From the NCBI GenBank assembly GCA_019096195.1, contig JAGTXK010000126.1, positions 1 to 64,000 of the forward strand: 64,000 bases of DNA. The letters are read 5' to 3'. The DNA is from Boletus sp. NGJ. Lineage: Eukaryota; Basidiomycota; Agaricomycetes; Boletales; Boletaceae. Each line of letters begins with the position of its first letter. Within the stretch, counting starts at the first letter, position 1. A program made the position numbers and the translations under genes. Shown here piece by piece: positions 37,969 through 47,720 of this stretch. Below the pieces are notes generated by a model. That model had not been told where the DNA came from. It did not search any database and was given only the letters and a program-made list of their open reading frames with translations.

Positions 37969-38311
37969 TGAAAGGAAAAAAATCCACAATGCTATGAGTC
38001 ACCCCTAGAGATAATATTCGCAGTGTAAAAGGACAATTCCAAAGATGCATATCTACTACAAGGTGTGCTACCATATATACGTAAGGAGAAGTGCACGGAC
38101 CAACTATAGGGCCAGCATGGAATGCACTAGAAGGATGACATAATGTTCTGGGTAGTTCTATGATGTACGTATTCAGTCATAGGCCCAGACGTGTTCTCTA
38201 GTTTAGTGTAATCGTAAGTGTCAATCAGGATGTCAGTCAGGTTCTGAGTTGGAGGAGTCAAAATGAGCTCGGGAGTCTCGAGATTGTTGAATAAAGAGAA
38301 AGTTCGTTTCA
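37969..38311 (-). repeat. Gypsy-2 5' LTR (343 bp)
   Basis: Direct-repeat partner of 31901-32243. It is followed at 38312 by the target duplication GAATG and then by the continuation of the KDZ CxC2 coding sequence. All of the roughly 15 LTR differences I counted are transitions. Confidence 0.95.
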
Positions 38312-38779
38312 GAATGTAAGTGCTATAATGCATTGAATTTTTATATCTTTCTGAGGTTCACATATCTGCTTTGAAGTTCATAGAGTCAGCTGGTTGAAGA
38401 CCAGGGCCAGATATCAAAGGTGGAAAGAAGAATTGGTGATGGTGAAACATGAGATGGTTTGGACCACTCTGTGGTTCAAACATCATAAGCAAGAATGGGA
38501 GAGACAACACAAAAATTCTGCAAAAGCAGGGCTGAAAGCATATGCTGCAAAGCAAAAAGATATTTGGGAGAGGTTCAGGAAAAAGGCTGAAGAGAGATTC
38601 AGAAAGTACGTGACTTCCAGTGAAATCTGAGTTGAAATTGTGTCATGCAAGTCAAACTACATGATCCCTTTAAATGACATATACGGGATATGTATATACT
38701 TTAGGTATTCAGATTACACTAGTGTTATTGGTTAGTCATATCATATAGATAGTATAGGCTATCTAGGAAGACATTATGA

Positions 38780-39724
38780 GGTTGGCTGGTACTATATATA
38801 TATCACATAGCTCATATGTATTATGGTTGACCAGTACCATGTATACATAGTATGTATGACCACATAGGTGGTATTGGCTGATCACACCACATTGGCACCC
38901 AGGCCAGCCAGTACCACCTCCACGTAATATGTATGACCACACATGCAGTACTAGCCGATCACACCATATTCATCATTGTCAGCCGGTACCACAGGTGTGG
39001 CCATACATATTACACAGAGGTGGTACTGGCCAACTGCACCATATTCACCCTGGTCGGCTGGTACCAGCCTCACATAGTATGTATCACCTCACAAAGAACT
39101 CACCCTGGGCAGCCGATACCACATGTGTGGACTTAAGTGGTATGCATCCATGATATAGGCCGACCAGGATGAATCTGCATTGGTCAGTATATGTGTCCTA
39201 TGTATGATGGTCAGCCGGTACCACCTCCACGTAGTATGTATGACCACACATGCAGTACCAGCCAACCACACCATATTCATCCTGGTTAGCTGGTACCATG
39301 GATGCATACCACTTATGTCCACACATGTGGTACTAGCTGACTGGAAGAGCATTTGCCTTGGTCAGCTGGTATCACATATACATAGATACCATGGGACAAC
39401 AGATAGGAAACAACATCTTTCATACCTTTACTTATATGGTACTCAGGGTAAGGCAGGCCAGGGGGAGCCTTCTGACATTACATTCCATCCCTATCTAGTA
39501 TGTATAACCACACAAGTGATACTGGCCAAGCTCACCATGTTCATCCTGGTCGGCTGGTACCACCCCCATGTAATATGTATAACCACACATACAATACCAG
39601 TTAATTACACCATATTCACCCTAATTGGCTGGTACCACATGCATGGCCATACATACTACATGGGGGTGGTACTGGCTGACTACACCATATTCACCCTGAT
39701 CAGCTGGTACCACCCTCACATAGT
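38780..39724. repeat. Right palindromic repeat array, inverted partner of 19285-20122
   Basis: Same half-site vocabulary as the left array (CTGGTACC, GGTCGGCTGGTACC, ACATAGTATGTATGACCACA) in inverted orientation. The segment from about 39180 to 39724 aligns to 20122-19588 reversed. Inner ends coincide at the CTATGTATGATGG phrase and the outer homology stops at CCTCACATAG. The array begins about 150 bases after the end of the KDZ CxC2 coding sequence. Long minus and plus open frames through it are by-products of the repeats. Confidence 0.85.
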
Positions 39725-40117
39725 ATGTACTTCATATCAAGAGATGCAAAACTGTTGCAATGGTATTGCTGTTTTGAAATGGACATAACTCCACAGCCTC
39801 TGATCCAAATCACATGATCCAGAGGCCAGATTGTAGCAAAGAGTGTGTACATTGTTTGTTCCCATCAAAGCGAAGTGTAATTCCCACAGGTGTTTGCAGA
39901 CACCACATCAGAGTTAAACATTGCAACAGTTTTGAAGGTCACTGTAATATATGATCTACCCAAACTGCTACTAATTGCTCATAAGGGGGTACTACTTGGA
40001 CCAAGTCAGCCAGACCCATATATACATTTCCTCGGCCACATGTTGGGTGGTCCCAGATCTACAACTATTTGTACATGTCAGGGGAACCAGTTGTGTGACT
40101 CTTTGACTAAATGGTCT
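39725..40117. other. Junction between transposon cluster and WD40 triplication
   Basis: About 390 bases without a recognisable gene. A plus-strand open stretch of 83 codons (39890-40141) has no known domain. The sequence outside the array has no match to the flank of the left array, and I could not find a target-site duplication that would fix the outer edge of the transposon. Confidence 0.4.
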
Positions 40118-43100
40118 GGTGGCAAAACTAGGACAGTTTGAAGGGGTAGTTCCTGGTGGCGAAAATAGTTTATGAACATGTTGGAAGAGCATGGATTGGT
40201 TGGACCCACAGATAATACTTGTCGTGGTAAAACACATGACGAAACTGGTTTCGGTGTTTCTCAAGTCTGGGGGGACAAGCATACATGCCGCAACAACCTG
40301 AGGCAAGAAAGCATTCAATACACCCGGGGAAGAAATAAAAATAAAAATTGACCGGAGTGAGTCTGTATTCGAGAGATGTGACCGCGACCACACACGCCGT
40401 ACCGTGTCCGCACTAAGGACGATCGTTTACTAAACAATTCTAAAACCACACAGAGAAGAGAAGCTAGAAGCAACCATTTGTTCTCCCAGGACAGCAGCAA
40501 ATGCAAGATGAAGTAGGAGACAACGGTGAATGAAGTATCTTGGGTTTTTCAACGGACATCTTGACGAGGTGCAGGATGTAGAATGAATTCTAACTGGCAC
40601 ATTTCTGCCTTTGCGCAGAATATGTGCGGATTGTAAACTCGTCATGAATAGCCTCGCAGCGTAGATACAACAAACATTAGACTGCGCTTGGAAACGACGG
40701 AAGGTTTCGCAGACGTTGATTGTTTACCTGGTCATCGCAACGAGATCAGATAGCTGGGATCCAGGTAAGAATAATACAAGGCAGTGTGTGAACAGACCAC
40801 ATTAAGAACAAAGGAAACGAAAATTTTGCGTACCACAAGTAAACCGAAATACCTTGTTTTTCCACTCTTCAAAGCCGACGACTGTGTACCATTGGTGAGG
40901 ATGTCGTGGACGAACACTGGTGGGTAGTAGCTCGAGGTGTGATTGAGCAATGCTGACAATCCAACTTGAAGAAGACCAAACAATAGTACTTGACGCGGGT
41001 CACCCTGACCGTATTGTATACGCAGTTGCGTTCCACCCTGACGGAAAGCATCTTTTGGGCGGGAGCGATGATGGGATTCGACGATGGCGACTTTCAGACG
41101 GTCAAGAGGTCGCAAAGGAAACGGGAGGGGAGGTGCATGCCATTTCTGTGTCGAGAGATGGCAAATGGATAGCGTGCGGGACTGAGAAGGGGGCAAGTGT
41201 GTGGGACGGAGAGATGCGCGAAAAAGTCATCGACGTGGAGAGCGGCGACCTTGTGGGGGCAGTTGATGTCTCCCCAGATTCGACCAGATTTGCCACTGGG
41301 ACTCGCAAAGCTGCGAGCATTTGGAGCATCAAAACCAGAGAGCGACTTGTTGGCCCACTCGAGCACGACCATGTTGTCACTGGAATCCAGTTCTCCCCAA
41401 GTGGCAAGCACATCGCCACTGCATGCTACGGTCGCCCAATCCGCATTTTCGACAGTCGCAATGGCGACCAGCTCATCACCATCGACACCATCACACCCAG
41501 ACTTGCTGCAACCACACCGCTTGCGTGGTCGAGTGACGGTCAACAAATCTTTGCCACATCCAAGGACAACAAAATCAACTGTTTTGATGCATCCACTGGG
41601 TCACAGCTCGCCGAATTGCAGATTACTGGTGGCAGCTACTCTCTCGCTCTCGCTCTCGCCCCAAATGGCAAATTCATCGCCACCTTTGGAGACCGATCGA
41701 TAGTGTTCCTGGACACATTGACACACTCTCAGACGGGCCCTGTCATCAATGACGATGCAATACGGTCAATTGCCATTTCCCAGGACAGTAGCTACCTCGC
41801 GACTGGACGATACGACGGAAAAATTGTCGTTCGTCACCTCGACGGTGCGCTCCCGGACTTGTACGGTCCATTCCATGCAAGTATTTGTGCTTTCTTGGCC
41901 CTTGTGGGTTGGATAATTCTGCCTCTCACCTCGACAAACTAAATAGGTAGCTACTCACGAGGAGCGACCGTCGGTATCTGGCAGCCACAACAGCAAAGTA
42001 CGTGACTCCACCGCGTGTCATTTCGTCACCAAAGAGTTTTGTTGACTCTGTCATCAGAAAGATCCTGGCAAGTCCAGCCACCTCGAGTCCGACGGCGATG
42101 GTGATCTCCTCGACGTACGAGTGCATTCGTTTCCCCCTTGAACTGAGTTCTCACATTAGCATAGGCTGAGGTGCCGTCGAGCATCCCCGCCCCTCAATCG
42201 TTTGACTATGACGAAGTTGGTGGTTATTTTATTCTCCTCTTGCTGCCGTGTTGACGCTACTGAAGTCTTTGTCCCTGGAATCCTCTGTCAATCCCCAGGA
42301 GGACGAGATACCGCCAGTTGGGTCATCTCATGTCGTAGCACAGTCATCAGATCACCTCCCAGCGACCTACCCTCCAGAGGCGCATCGAGAGGAAAATCCC
42401 AAGTCATCCAAGGGCATCATGGTGGTCAAGAGGTGGCTGCAGACGAGGTTCAGGAAGAGTCGCAAGGACCCAGTGCCGCACAAGCTCGATCGACTTTCCG
42501 GAAAGTCATGCGAACCTGTCGATCGTCGATCTCCTTCCCACTCACCAGCGAGAGTGGATGACAGGCAAGAGGGACCTTCGTGGATGGCTGCAGGTCAACT
42601 TACGCCAGTGGGTACTGTTCCTTGATAGATGATCCGACGCAATGTGTCTAACATGTTATTCTAGCGAGTGGCTGCAAGATCCATCAGACGACAAAAGGTT
42701 TGTTGTGCCTCGAGTTTGTATGCAGGAACTGATCACACGTTGCAGAATAAATCATCCGCCAAGACCACCGTTCCGAAGCAGTCGAACAAGGACGCCTCGC
42801 ATAGTGGACAAAATGCTCCAGATCCAGAACAAGATCCCGTGTGTCTCTCTGTCGACGTAGACCTCATCATGACTGCTCACGTCCTATTAGGTGCAACAAC
42901 CGAATAATCCGTCTCAACCCCCAGCTGGGAAGGTCCACCTCACGGTGCGCATTGTTTTCCTTTCACCTTACGTAGTCGGACTTACAGTCGATCAGCACCA
43001 ACGAGAAACGGGCAACTCTACCCTTGCGATCACGTTTCCCACCTGGATGCTGTGTTGTCGGTCAGTCACACCCGACGAGACCAATTGATCCATGGGATAT

Positions 43101-43300
43101 ATCATACATGTAGACACTTGGTTGGTATTACAGGTCAGCATCTGATCGAGTATGACCAGTGTATGTTAAGATGTCGCACAACGCAACCTCGGGCTTTGGA
43201 AAAGCACACCAACGTCTCGAGGGCTAATTTTTCGTACCATGATGACAGGGATTCAGATAGATCAAACTATGTGTGCCATCCTTGTGCCGAAACGGCACTA
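40118..43300. repeat. WD40 tandem triplication, unit 1
   Basis: About 3.2 kb, closely similar to 49871-53072 from the phrase TGGCAAAACTAGGAC onward through the whole WD40 gene to the phrase GTGCCATCCTTGTGCC. The unit includes about 830 bases upstream of the gene, so its promoter was copied with it. Confidence 0.85.
40950..43088 (+). CDS. WD40-repeat protein, copy 1
   Basis: Starts MLTIQLEEDQTIVLDAGHPD at ATG 40950. The first exon runs to 41877 and encodes a run of WD40 blades: VAFHPDGKHLLGGSDDGIRR, ISVSRDGKWIACGTEKGASV, VDVSPDSTRFATGT, FSPSGKHIATACYGRPIRIF, LAWSSDGQQIFATSKDNKIN, LAPNGKFIATFGDRSIVF and ISQDSSYLATGRYDGKIVV, probably one seven-bladed propeller acting as a protein-docking surface. 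The next intron (41878-41946) has a GC donor. Downstream are Arg/Lys/Ser-rich exons, including SSHVVAQSSDHLPATYPPEA (42.3 kb) and KRWLQTRFRKSRKDPVPHK (42.4 kb), and a short end WMLCCRSVTPDETN-stop at 43088. A shift of frame around 42.0 kb means the full C-terminal exon set is not resolved and the protein may end early. The family is known to me from Agaricomycetes, function unknown. Confidence 0.65.
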
Positions 43301-44884
43301 CACACGGCTCGAGAGAAGGTTACATGACATGTCTATTTACCAATGCTGACTCGAAGGATGCTCAGTCTCGACACCAGATGACGCATGCACAGCCAAAAGA
43401 TGATGGCGACGGGCCATGCAGTATTAGTATATGATGATAAGACTATCCGAACCGTTGTTTATCAAGTTGTTGGGGTATGTTCACGGGTCGCGTATCGCGA
43501 ACGCACGTCCGACGCGCCGTCGCCGCCTTGTCTTCTCGTGCTGCGGTATGTTTCTCTTCGAAACGTTTCCGGGCAGCAACCCGTCGTGCTACACTGTCAT
43601 ACACGTCAATAACAAAAGCTTGGTGAGTAGCAAAACACACAACTGGTCTCTGTAACCATCCCCACCGCCCAGCAATTTCGATTCGTGCGCTTCGTACTCC
43701 GAGTCATCGTTTTGCTTTCCCGAAATGCATGATCTCTCCGCGCACATATCCCCCCTGCCGTCCCACTTCTTTAAGTCCCACCCATGTCTTCTAGACGTTC
43801 CTTTGCCTCCGTACGGTCTTGTTTCCATTTGAGGTCGCGTTTGGTGGCCTGATAGAGGATGGGCCCGATGGCGTGACCATTGGCATCCCCCAAGGGGTAA
43901 TAGGTCACCAAGTCATGTCGCGCGCAGTGCGTTTGGATCTGTGCTCGAAACAAACAACCGCTTGTAAGCAGTTTGGCTGGCAGCGGAGCTTGTCATCGCT
44001 ACTGTGCCGTGGTACAACCCCTCTGTTGTGACACAACACGAGAGGGAACATGAACATGACATGCGCGAGGGAGGGAGATCTTGTCGAAAGCGGTGGGGGG
44101 TCTCCATTTTTTTTTTTTTTACGCCAGGACGAACTTGCGAAAGGGACCAGTACATCGTTGTACAACTGGTCTGATATCACGCCATTGTGGCGGTTGAGCA
44201 GGAAGAGAGGGTCCCCGTGATATAGGAGCGCTCCATGGCTGGAGCCCGGTGTCGAAAAAGAGACCTGGACCTCTCTATAGCATCAAGCGCGATGGGACAA
44301 CCGATGAGTATCCAGAAGAAAAGTGGGAGTTTGCTCCCCGAGGATAGCACCGAGTGCGAGGCGATTTAGGTGGCAATGGAAACCGAGTCTATGCAGCTGC
44401 CTAGGACGTAGAGTGAATTCTACGTGGCATATTTCCTGTCTTTCTGCGTAGAATATCGCGAATTGGACGAACGCGGATTGTAAACATAACCATCGAGTCG
44501 TTCTGCTGCCCGTTTCCCCCTCAAAAGCGCATCCGGATAAATATCCCTGACGACCTTACATTCCTCGTTTGCTGTCCCCTCCCAAAATCAGCAACTGAGG
44601 CTCCGACTCAGTATGCCAAAAGCTGCGAACTCGTGCTAGTCATCACCGATGAATAAAGGGGATCGCATGGCGAGATATCCAGCAGGACAACCTACAGCAT
44701 GGAGTCGGATCCAAACATTGGAAAATAGATCGCCCGTTGATGAGGGCGTTTACGATCAGACGGATCAGCAGAGTGGACAAGACGACGGGTGGACGTGTGC
44801 ATGAAACATGTGCCTTTGAGGCATGGATAGGACTCGGATGACGACGAGACGGAGGCCAATTGACCATGATGCCATTACCTGTCG
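43301..44884. other. Spacer between WD40 units 1 and 2
   Basis: No convincing gene. It contains a T-run at about 44107-44120 and repeat blocks shared elsewhere: about 44405-44480 matches the promoter-side block of units 1 and 3 (40575-40640 and 50330-50395, around GAATTCTA and GCGCAGAATAT or GCGTAGAATAT); about 44490-44575 matches 47956-48035; about 44650-44765 matches 49620-49735. Open frames here are short and lack domains. Confidence 0.5.
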
Positions 44885-47720
44885 TCGACGCGTGGACGAA
44901 ACCGGCCTCGGTGCTTCTCAGTCTGACGCGGCTACCTGGGACGACACAGCACTCCATACTCATCAGGGGAGAGTTGTTGAGATGAAAATAACAATTGCCC
45001 AGAACCCGAATACTGGGGTGAGTCCATATTAGATAGATGTGACCGCGACCACACGCTGTACCATGCCCGCCCCGGAGACGATCGCCTGTTAAACAACTCT
45101 CAAACCGCACGGCGAAGGCCCGCGTCGCGTTGAGAATCCCAGAATGATAAGTTGTGCGAGATTGCGAGCGAAAGTAGACCACTATCTCCGGTGATGATGG
45201 TGTCCCTGCTCGAGATTTGAGAGAAAGATACGCGTCACCGCGTGGGTCCCTGGAGCATCTGCACAAGTCATATGTAACGACACAGCGACAGCAGGACGAA
45301 CGGATCTTTTTCTGTGTTGAGCTGGACAGGAGAAGGTCATCTATCTCGAACGCACGATATACAATAAGAATTTCCCTACTGGGAACCCTGTATATTGGTG
45401 TAGAGCCGAACCGATACCGCAAGGAATAAGCGCCAAAGACACAAGGCAGTGTGTGAACAGACCACGAGTAAACCGAAACACCTTTTTCTTCCACTCTTCA
45501 AAGCCGACAACTGTGTACCATTGGTGAGGATGTCATCGACGAACACCGGTGCGTAGTAGCTCGAGGCGTGATTGAACAATGCTGACAATTCAGTAAGACC
45601 AAACAATAGTACTTGACACCGGTCACTCTAGACGGGTATTTGCAGTCGCTTTCCAGACTGATGGAAAGCATCTTTTGGGCGGGAGCGACGATGGGATTCG
45701 ACGATGGCGACTTTCAGACGGTCAAGAGGTCGCAATGCAGACGGGAACAGGGGTGGTGCATGCCATATCTGTGTCGAGAGATGGCAAGTGGATAGCGTGC
45801 GGGACTAATGAGGGGGCAAGCGTGTGGGACGGAGAGATGCGCGAAAAAGTCATCGACGTGGAGAGCGGCAACCCTGTGGGGGCTGTGGATGTCTCCCCAG
45901 ATTCGACCCGATTTGCCACTGGGGCTCTTCGAAGCTGCGACCGTTTGGAGCATCAAAACCAGTGGGGAGCGACTCGCTGGCCCACTCGAGCACGACCATA
46001 CCGTGTCCCTGGAGTCCAGTTCTCCCCAAGTGGCGAGCACATCGCCACTGCCTGTTGGGGTCGCTCCATCCGCATTTTCGACAGTCGCAACGGCGACGAG
46101 CTCATCACCATCGACACCATCACACCCGAATTTGCTGCAACCACTCCGCTTGCGTGGTCGAGCGACGGTCAGCAAATCTTTGCCACATCCAGGGACAACA
46201 AAATCAACTGTTTTGATGCATCCACTGGGTCACAGCTCGCCGAATTGCAAATTCCTGGTGGCAACTACTCTCTCGCTCTCGCCCCGAATGGCAAATTCAT
46301 CGCCACCTTTGGAGACCATTCGATCGTGTTCCTGGACACATTGACACTCTCTCGGACGGGCCCTGTCATCGAGGAAAGTGACAATACGGTCAATCGCCAT
46401 TTCCCAGGACAGTAGCTACCTCGCGACTGGGCGATTTGACGGAAAAATTGTCGTTCGTCACCTCAACGGTGTGCTTGCAGACTTGTACGGTCCATTCCAT
46501 GCAAGTATTCGTGCTTTCTTGGCCCTCTCACATTGACAAACTACATAGGTAGCTACTCACGAGGAAGACGAGCGGCCGTCGGTACCCAGCGGCCACGACA
46601 GCAAAGTACGTGACTCCACCGCGTGTCATTTCGTCACCAAAGAGTTTTGCTGACTCCGTCATCAGAAAGATCCTGGCAAGTCCAGCCACCTCGAGTCCGA
46701 CGACGATGGTGATCTCCTCGATGTACGAGTGCATTTGTTTCCCTCTCGAACTCGAGTTCTCACAAAAGCATAGGCTGAGGTGCCGTCGAGCACCCCCGCC
46801 CCTCAATCATTTGACTATGACGAGGTGGGTGATTAGTTTATTCTCCTCTTGCTGCCGTGTTGACGCTACTGAAGTCTTTGTCCCTGGAATCCTCTGTCAA
46901 TCCCCAGGAGGACGAGATACTGCCAGTTGGGTCATCTCATGTCGTAGCACAGTCATCAGATCACCCGCCAGCGACCTACCCTCCAGAGGCGCATCGAGAG
47001 GAAAATCTAGAGTCATCCAAAGGCACCATGGCGGTCAAGAGGTGGCTGCAGACGAGGTTCAGGAAGAGTCGCAAGGACCCAGTGCCGCACAAGCTCGATC
47101 GAGTTTCTGGAAAGTCATGCGAACCTGTCGATCGTCGATCTCCTTCCCACTCCCCAGTGAGAGTGGACGACAGGCAAGAGGGACCTTCGTGGATGGCGGT
47201 GAGTGTATTTCCTTGAAGGACGATTGAATGCGCTGTGTCAAACATATCTTAGCCGGCGAGGAACAAAATCATTAAATGGCGAACGGTTCGTTGTTCCTCG
47301 GATTTGTATGCAGGGACTTATCACGCAGCAAGACCACTACTCCCAAACGTCCGAAAAAAGACGCATCTCGTGGTGGACAAGGTGCTGCGGATGCAACAGA
47401 AGCAGACCCGGTGCGTCTCTTTCCGGTGATGATGACCCTCGTCACGTCAGCTCACGTCCCATCAGACGCAACAAGCGAACAATTCATCCCAACCCACGGC
47501 CGCGGGGGTCCATGTAACGGTGCGCGTCACTTTCCTTTCACCTACATTGGTAGACTCACGATATATTAGCGCCAGGAAGACTCAGGGTATGGTACCCTCA
47601 GATTTTCGATCAGATATCCCATGTGGCTGTTGTGCTGTCGCCCAAGCACAAACGACGGGACACATTGATCGAGGCATTTGAATGCATTACATGTAGATAT
47701 CACGTTGTAAACGGAACATT
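44885..47720. repeat. WD40 tandem triplication, unit 2 (degenerate)
   Basis: The most diverged unit, alignable to unit 1 from about the phrase GACGAAACCGGCCTCGGTG (unit 1 GACGAAACTGGTTTCGGTG, about 40239) through the WD40 gene. Several small insertions and deletions separate it from units 1 and 3. Confidence 0.7.
45580..47668 (+). pseudogene. WD40-repeat protein, copy 2, frame-broken
   Basis: Homologous to copies 1 and 3 along its length but disrupted. The equivalent of the start reads MLTIQ then stop (about 45581), small deletions occur just before AVAFQTDGKHLLGG (about 45.65 kb), and the frame slips and returns around 45.93-46.01 kb, replacing the end of one blade. Clear blades remain: ISVSRDGKWIACGTNEGASV, FSPSGEHIATACWGRSIRIF, LAWSSDGQQIFATSRDNKIN, LAPNGKFIATFGDHSIVF. 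The intron 46501-46548 has a GC donor like copy 1. An exon with PPRVISSPKSFADSVIRKIL (about 46.62-46.67 kb) is open here. The end is WLLCCRPSTNDGTH-stop at 47668. Confidence 0.7.

Larger units (their letters stand above)
31901..38311 (-). mobile_element. Gypsy-2: Ty3/gypsy LTR retrotransposon fossil, Tf1/sushi-like chromovirus, minus strand
   Basis: A 6411-bp LTR element inserted in the 3' part of the CxC2-type KDZ gene in opposite orientation. The LTRs begin TGAAA and end TTTCA, and the target duplication GAATG is perfect (31896-31900 and 38312-38316). Reading on the minus strand: 5' LTR at right, primer-binding site, gag, protease, reverse transcriptase, RNase H, integrase, chromodomain, purine-rich tract (complement of about 32244-32260), 3' LTR at left. 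It is broken, with roughly eight to ten interruptions. LTR divergence is about 15 of 343 (about 4.4 percent), so it is older than Gypsy-1. Confidence 0.95.
28593..38630 (+). pseudogene. KDZ transposase, CxC2 type, decayed and split by Gypsy-2
   Basis: A second KDZ-class transposase gene, plus strand. Segments in order: a basic, Ser/Thr-rich N-terminus from ATG 28593; a CxC2 cysteine cluster CALC...CLSC...CHIC...H (29.04-29.15 kb) followed by RWNGQFYEVISL and GHNRDACPQN; TAFTFDVLDQFLIDSLECK (29.41-29.47 kb); CPACPQPEINLPKDWAMWY (about 29.72 kb); the core strand VDGNFTAQH (about 29.86 kb); ATACACHGCFVPHSVVDFYK (about 30.14-30.19 kb); IYDVACQW (about 30.34 kb); KFHLSAHKALCF, then GHIDGEILETLWASFNKISP (30.50-30.56 kb) and HMRDSNCKKLVGI; the helical C-terminal part to 31.90 kb; and, beyond the gypsy insertion, RYQRWKEELVMVKHEMVWTT onward (38.40-38.61 kb). 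The acidic residues in DGNF, YDVAC and GEILETLW are retained. In-frame stops, including TAG at 29202-29204 and TGA near 30436, show it is dead. Introns separate several of the segments. Confidence 0.9.

Noticed and set aside
12501-38311. Reading the two gypsy copies as one duplicated family
   Set aside because: LTR length, LTR sequence, primer-binding sequence and protein motifs all differ; they are separate families inserted independently.
41094-41546. Minus-strand 150-codon frames inside each WD40 copy (also 45714-46175 and 50859-51311)
   Set aside because: Antisense to the propeller exons; they are conserved only because the three units are duplicates.
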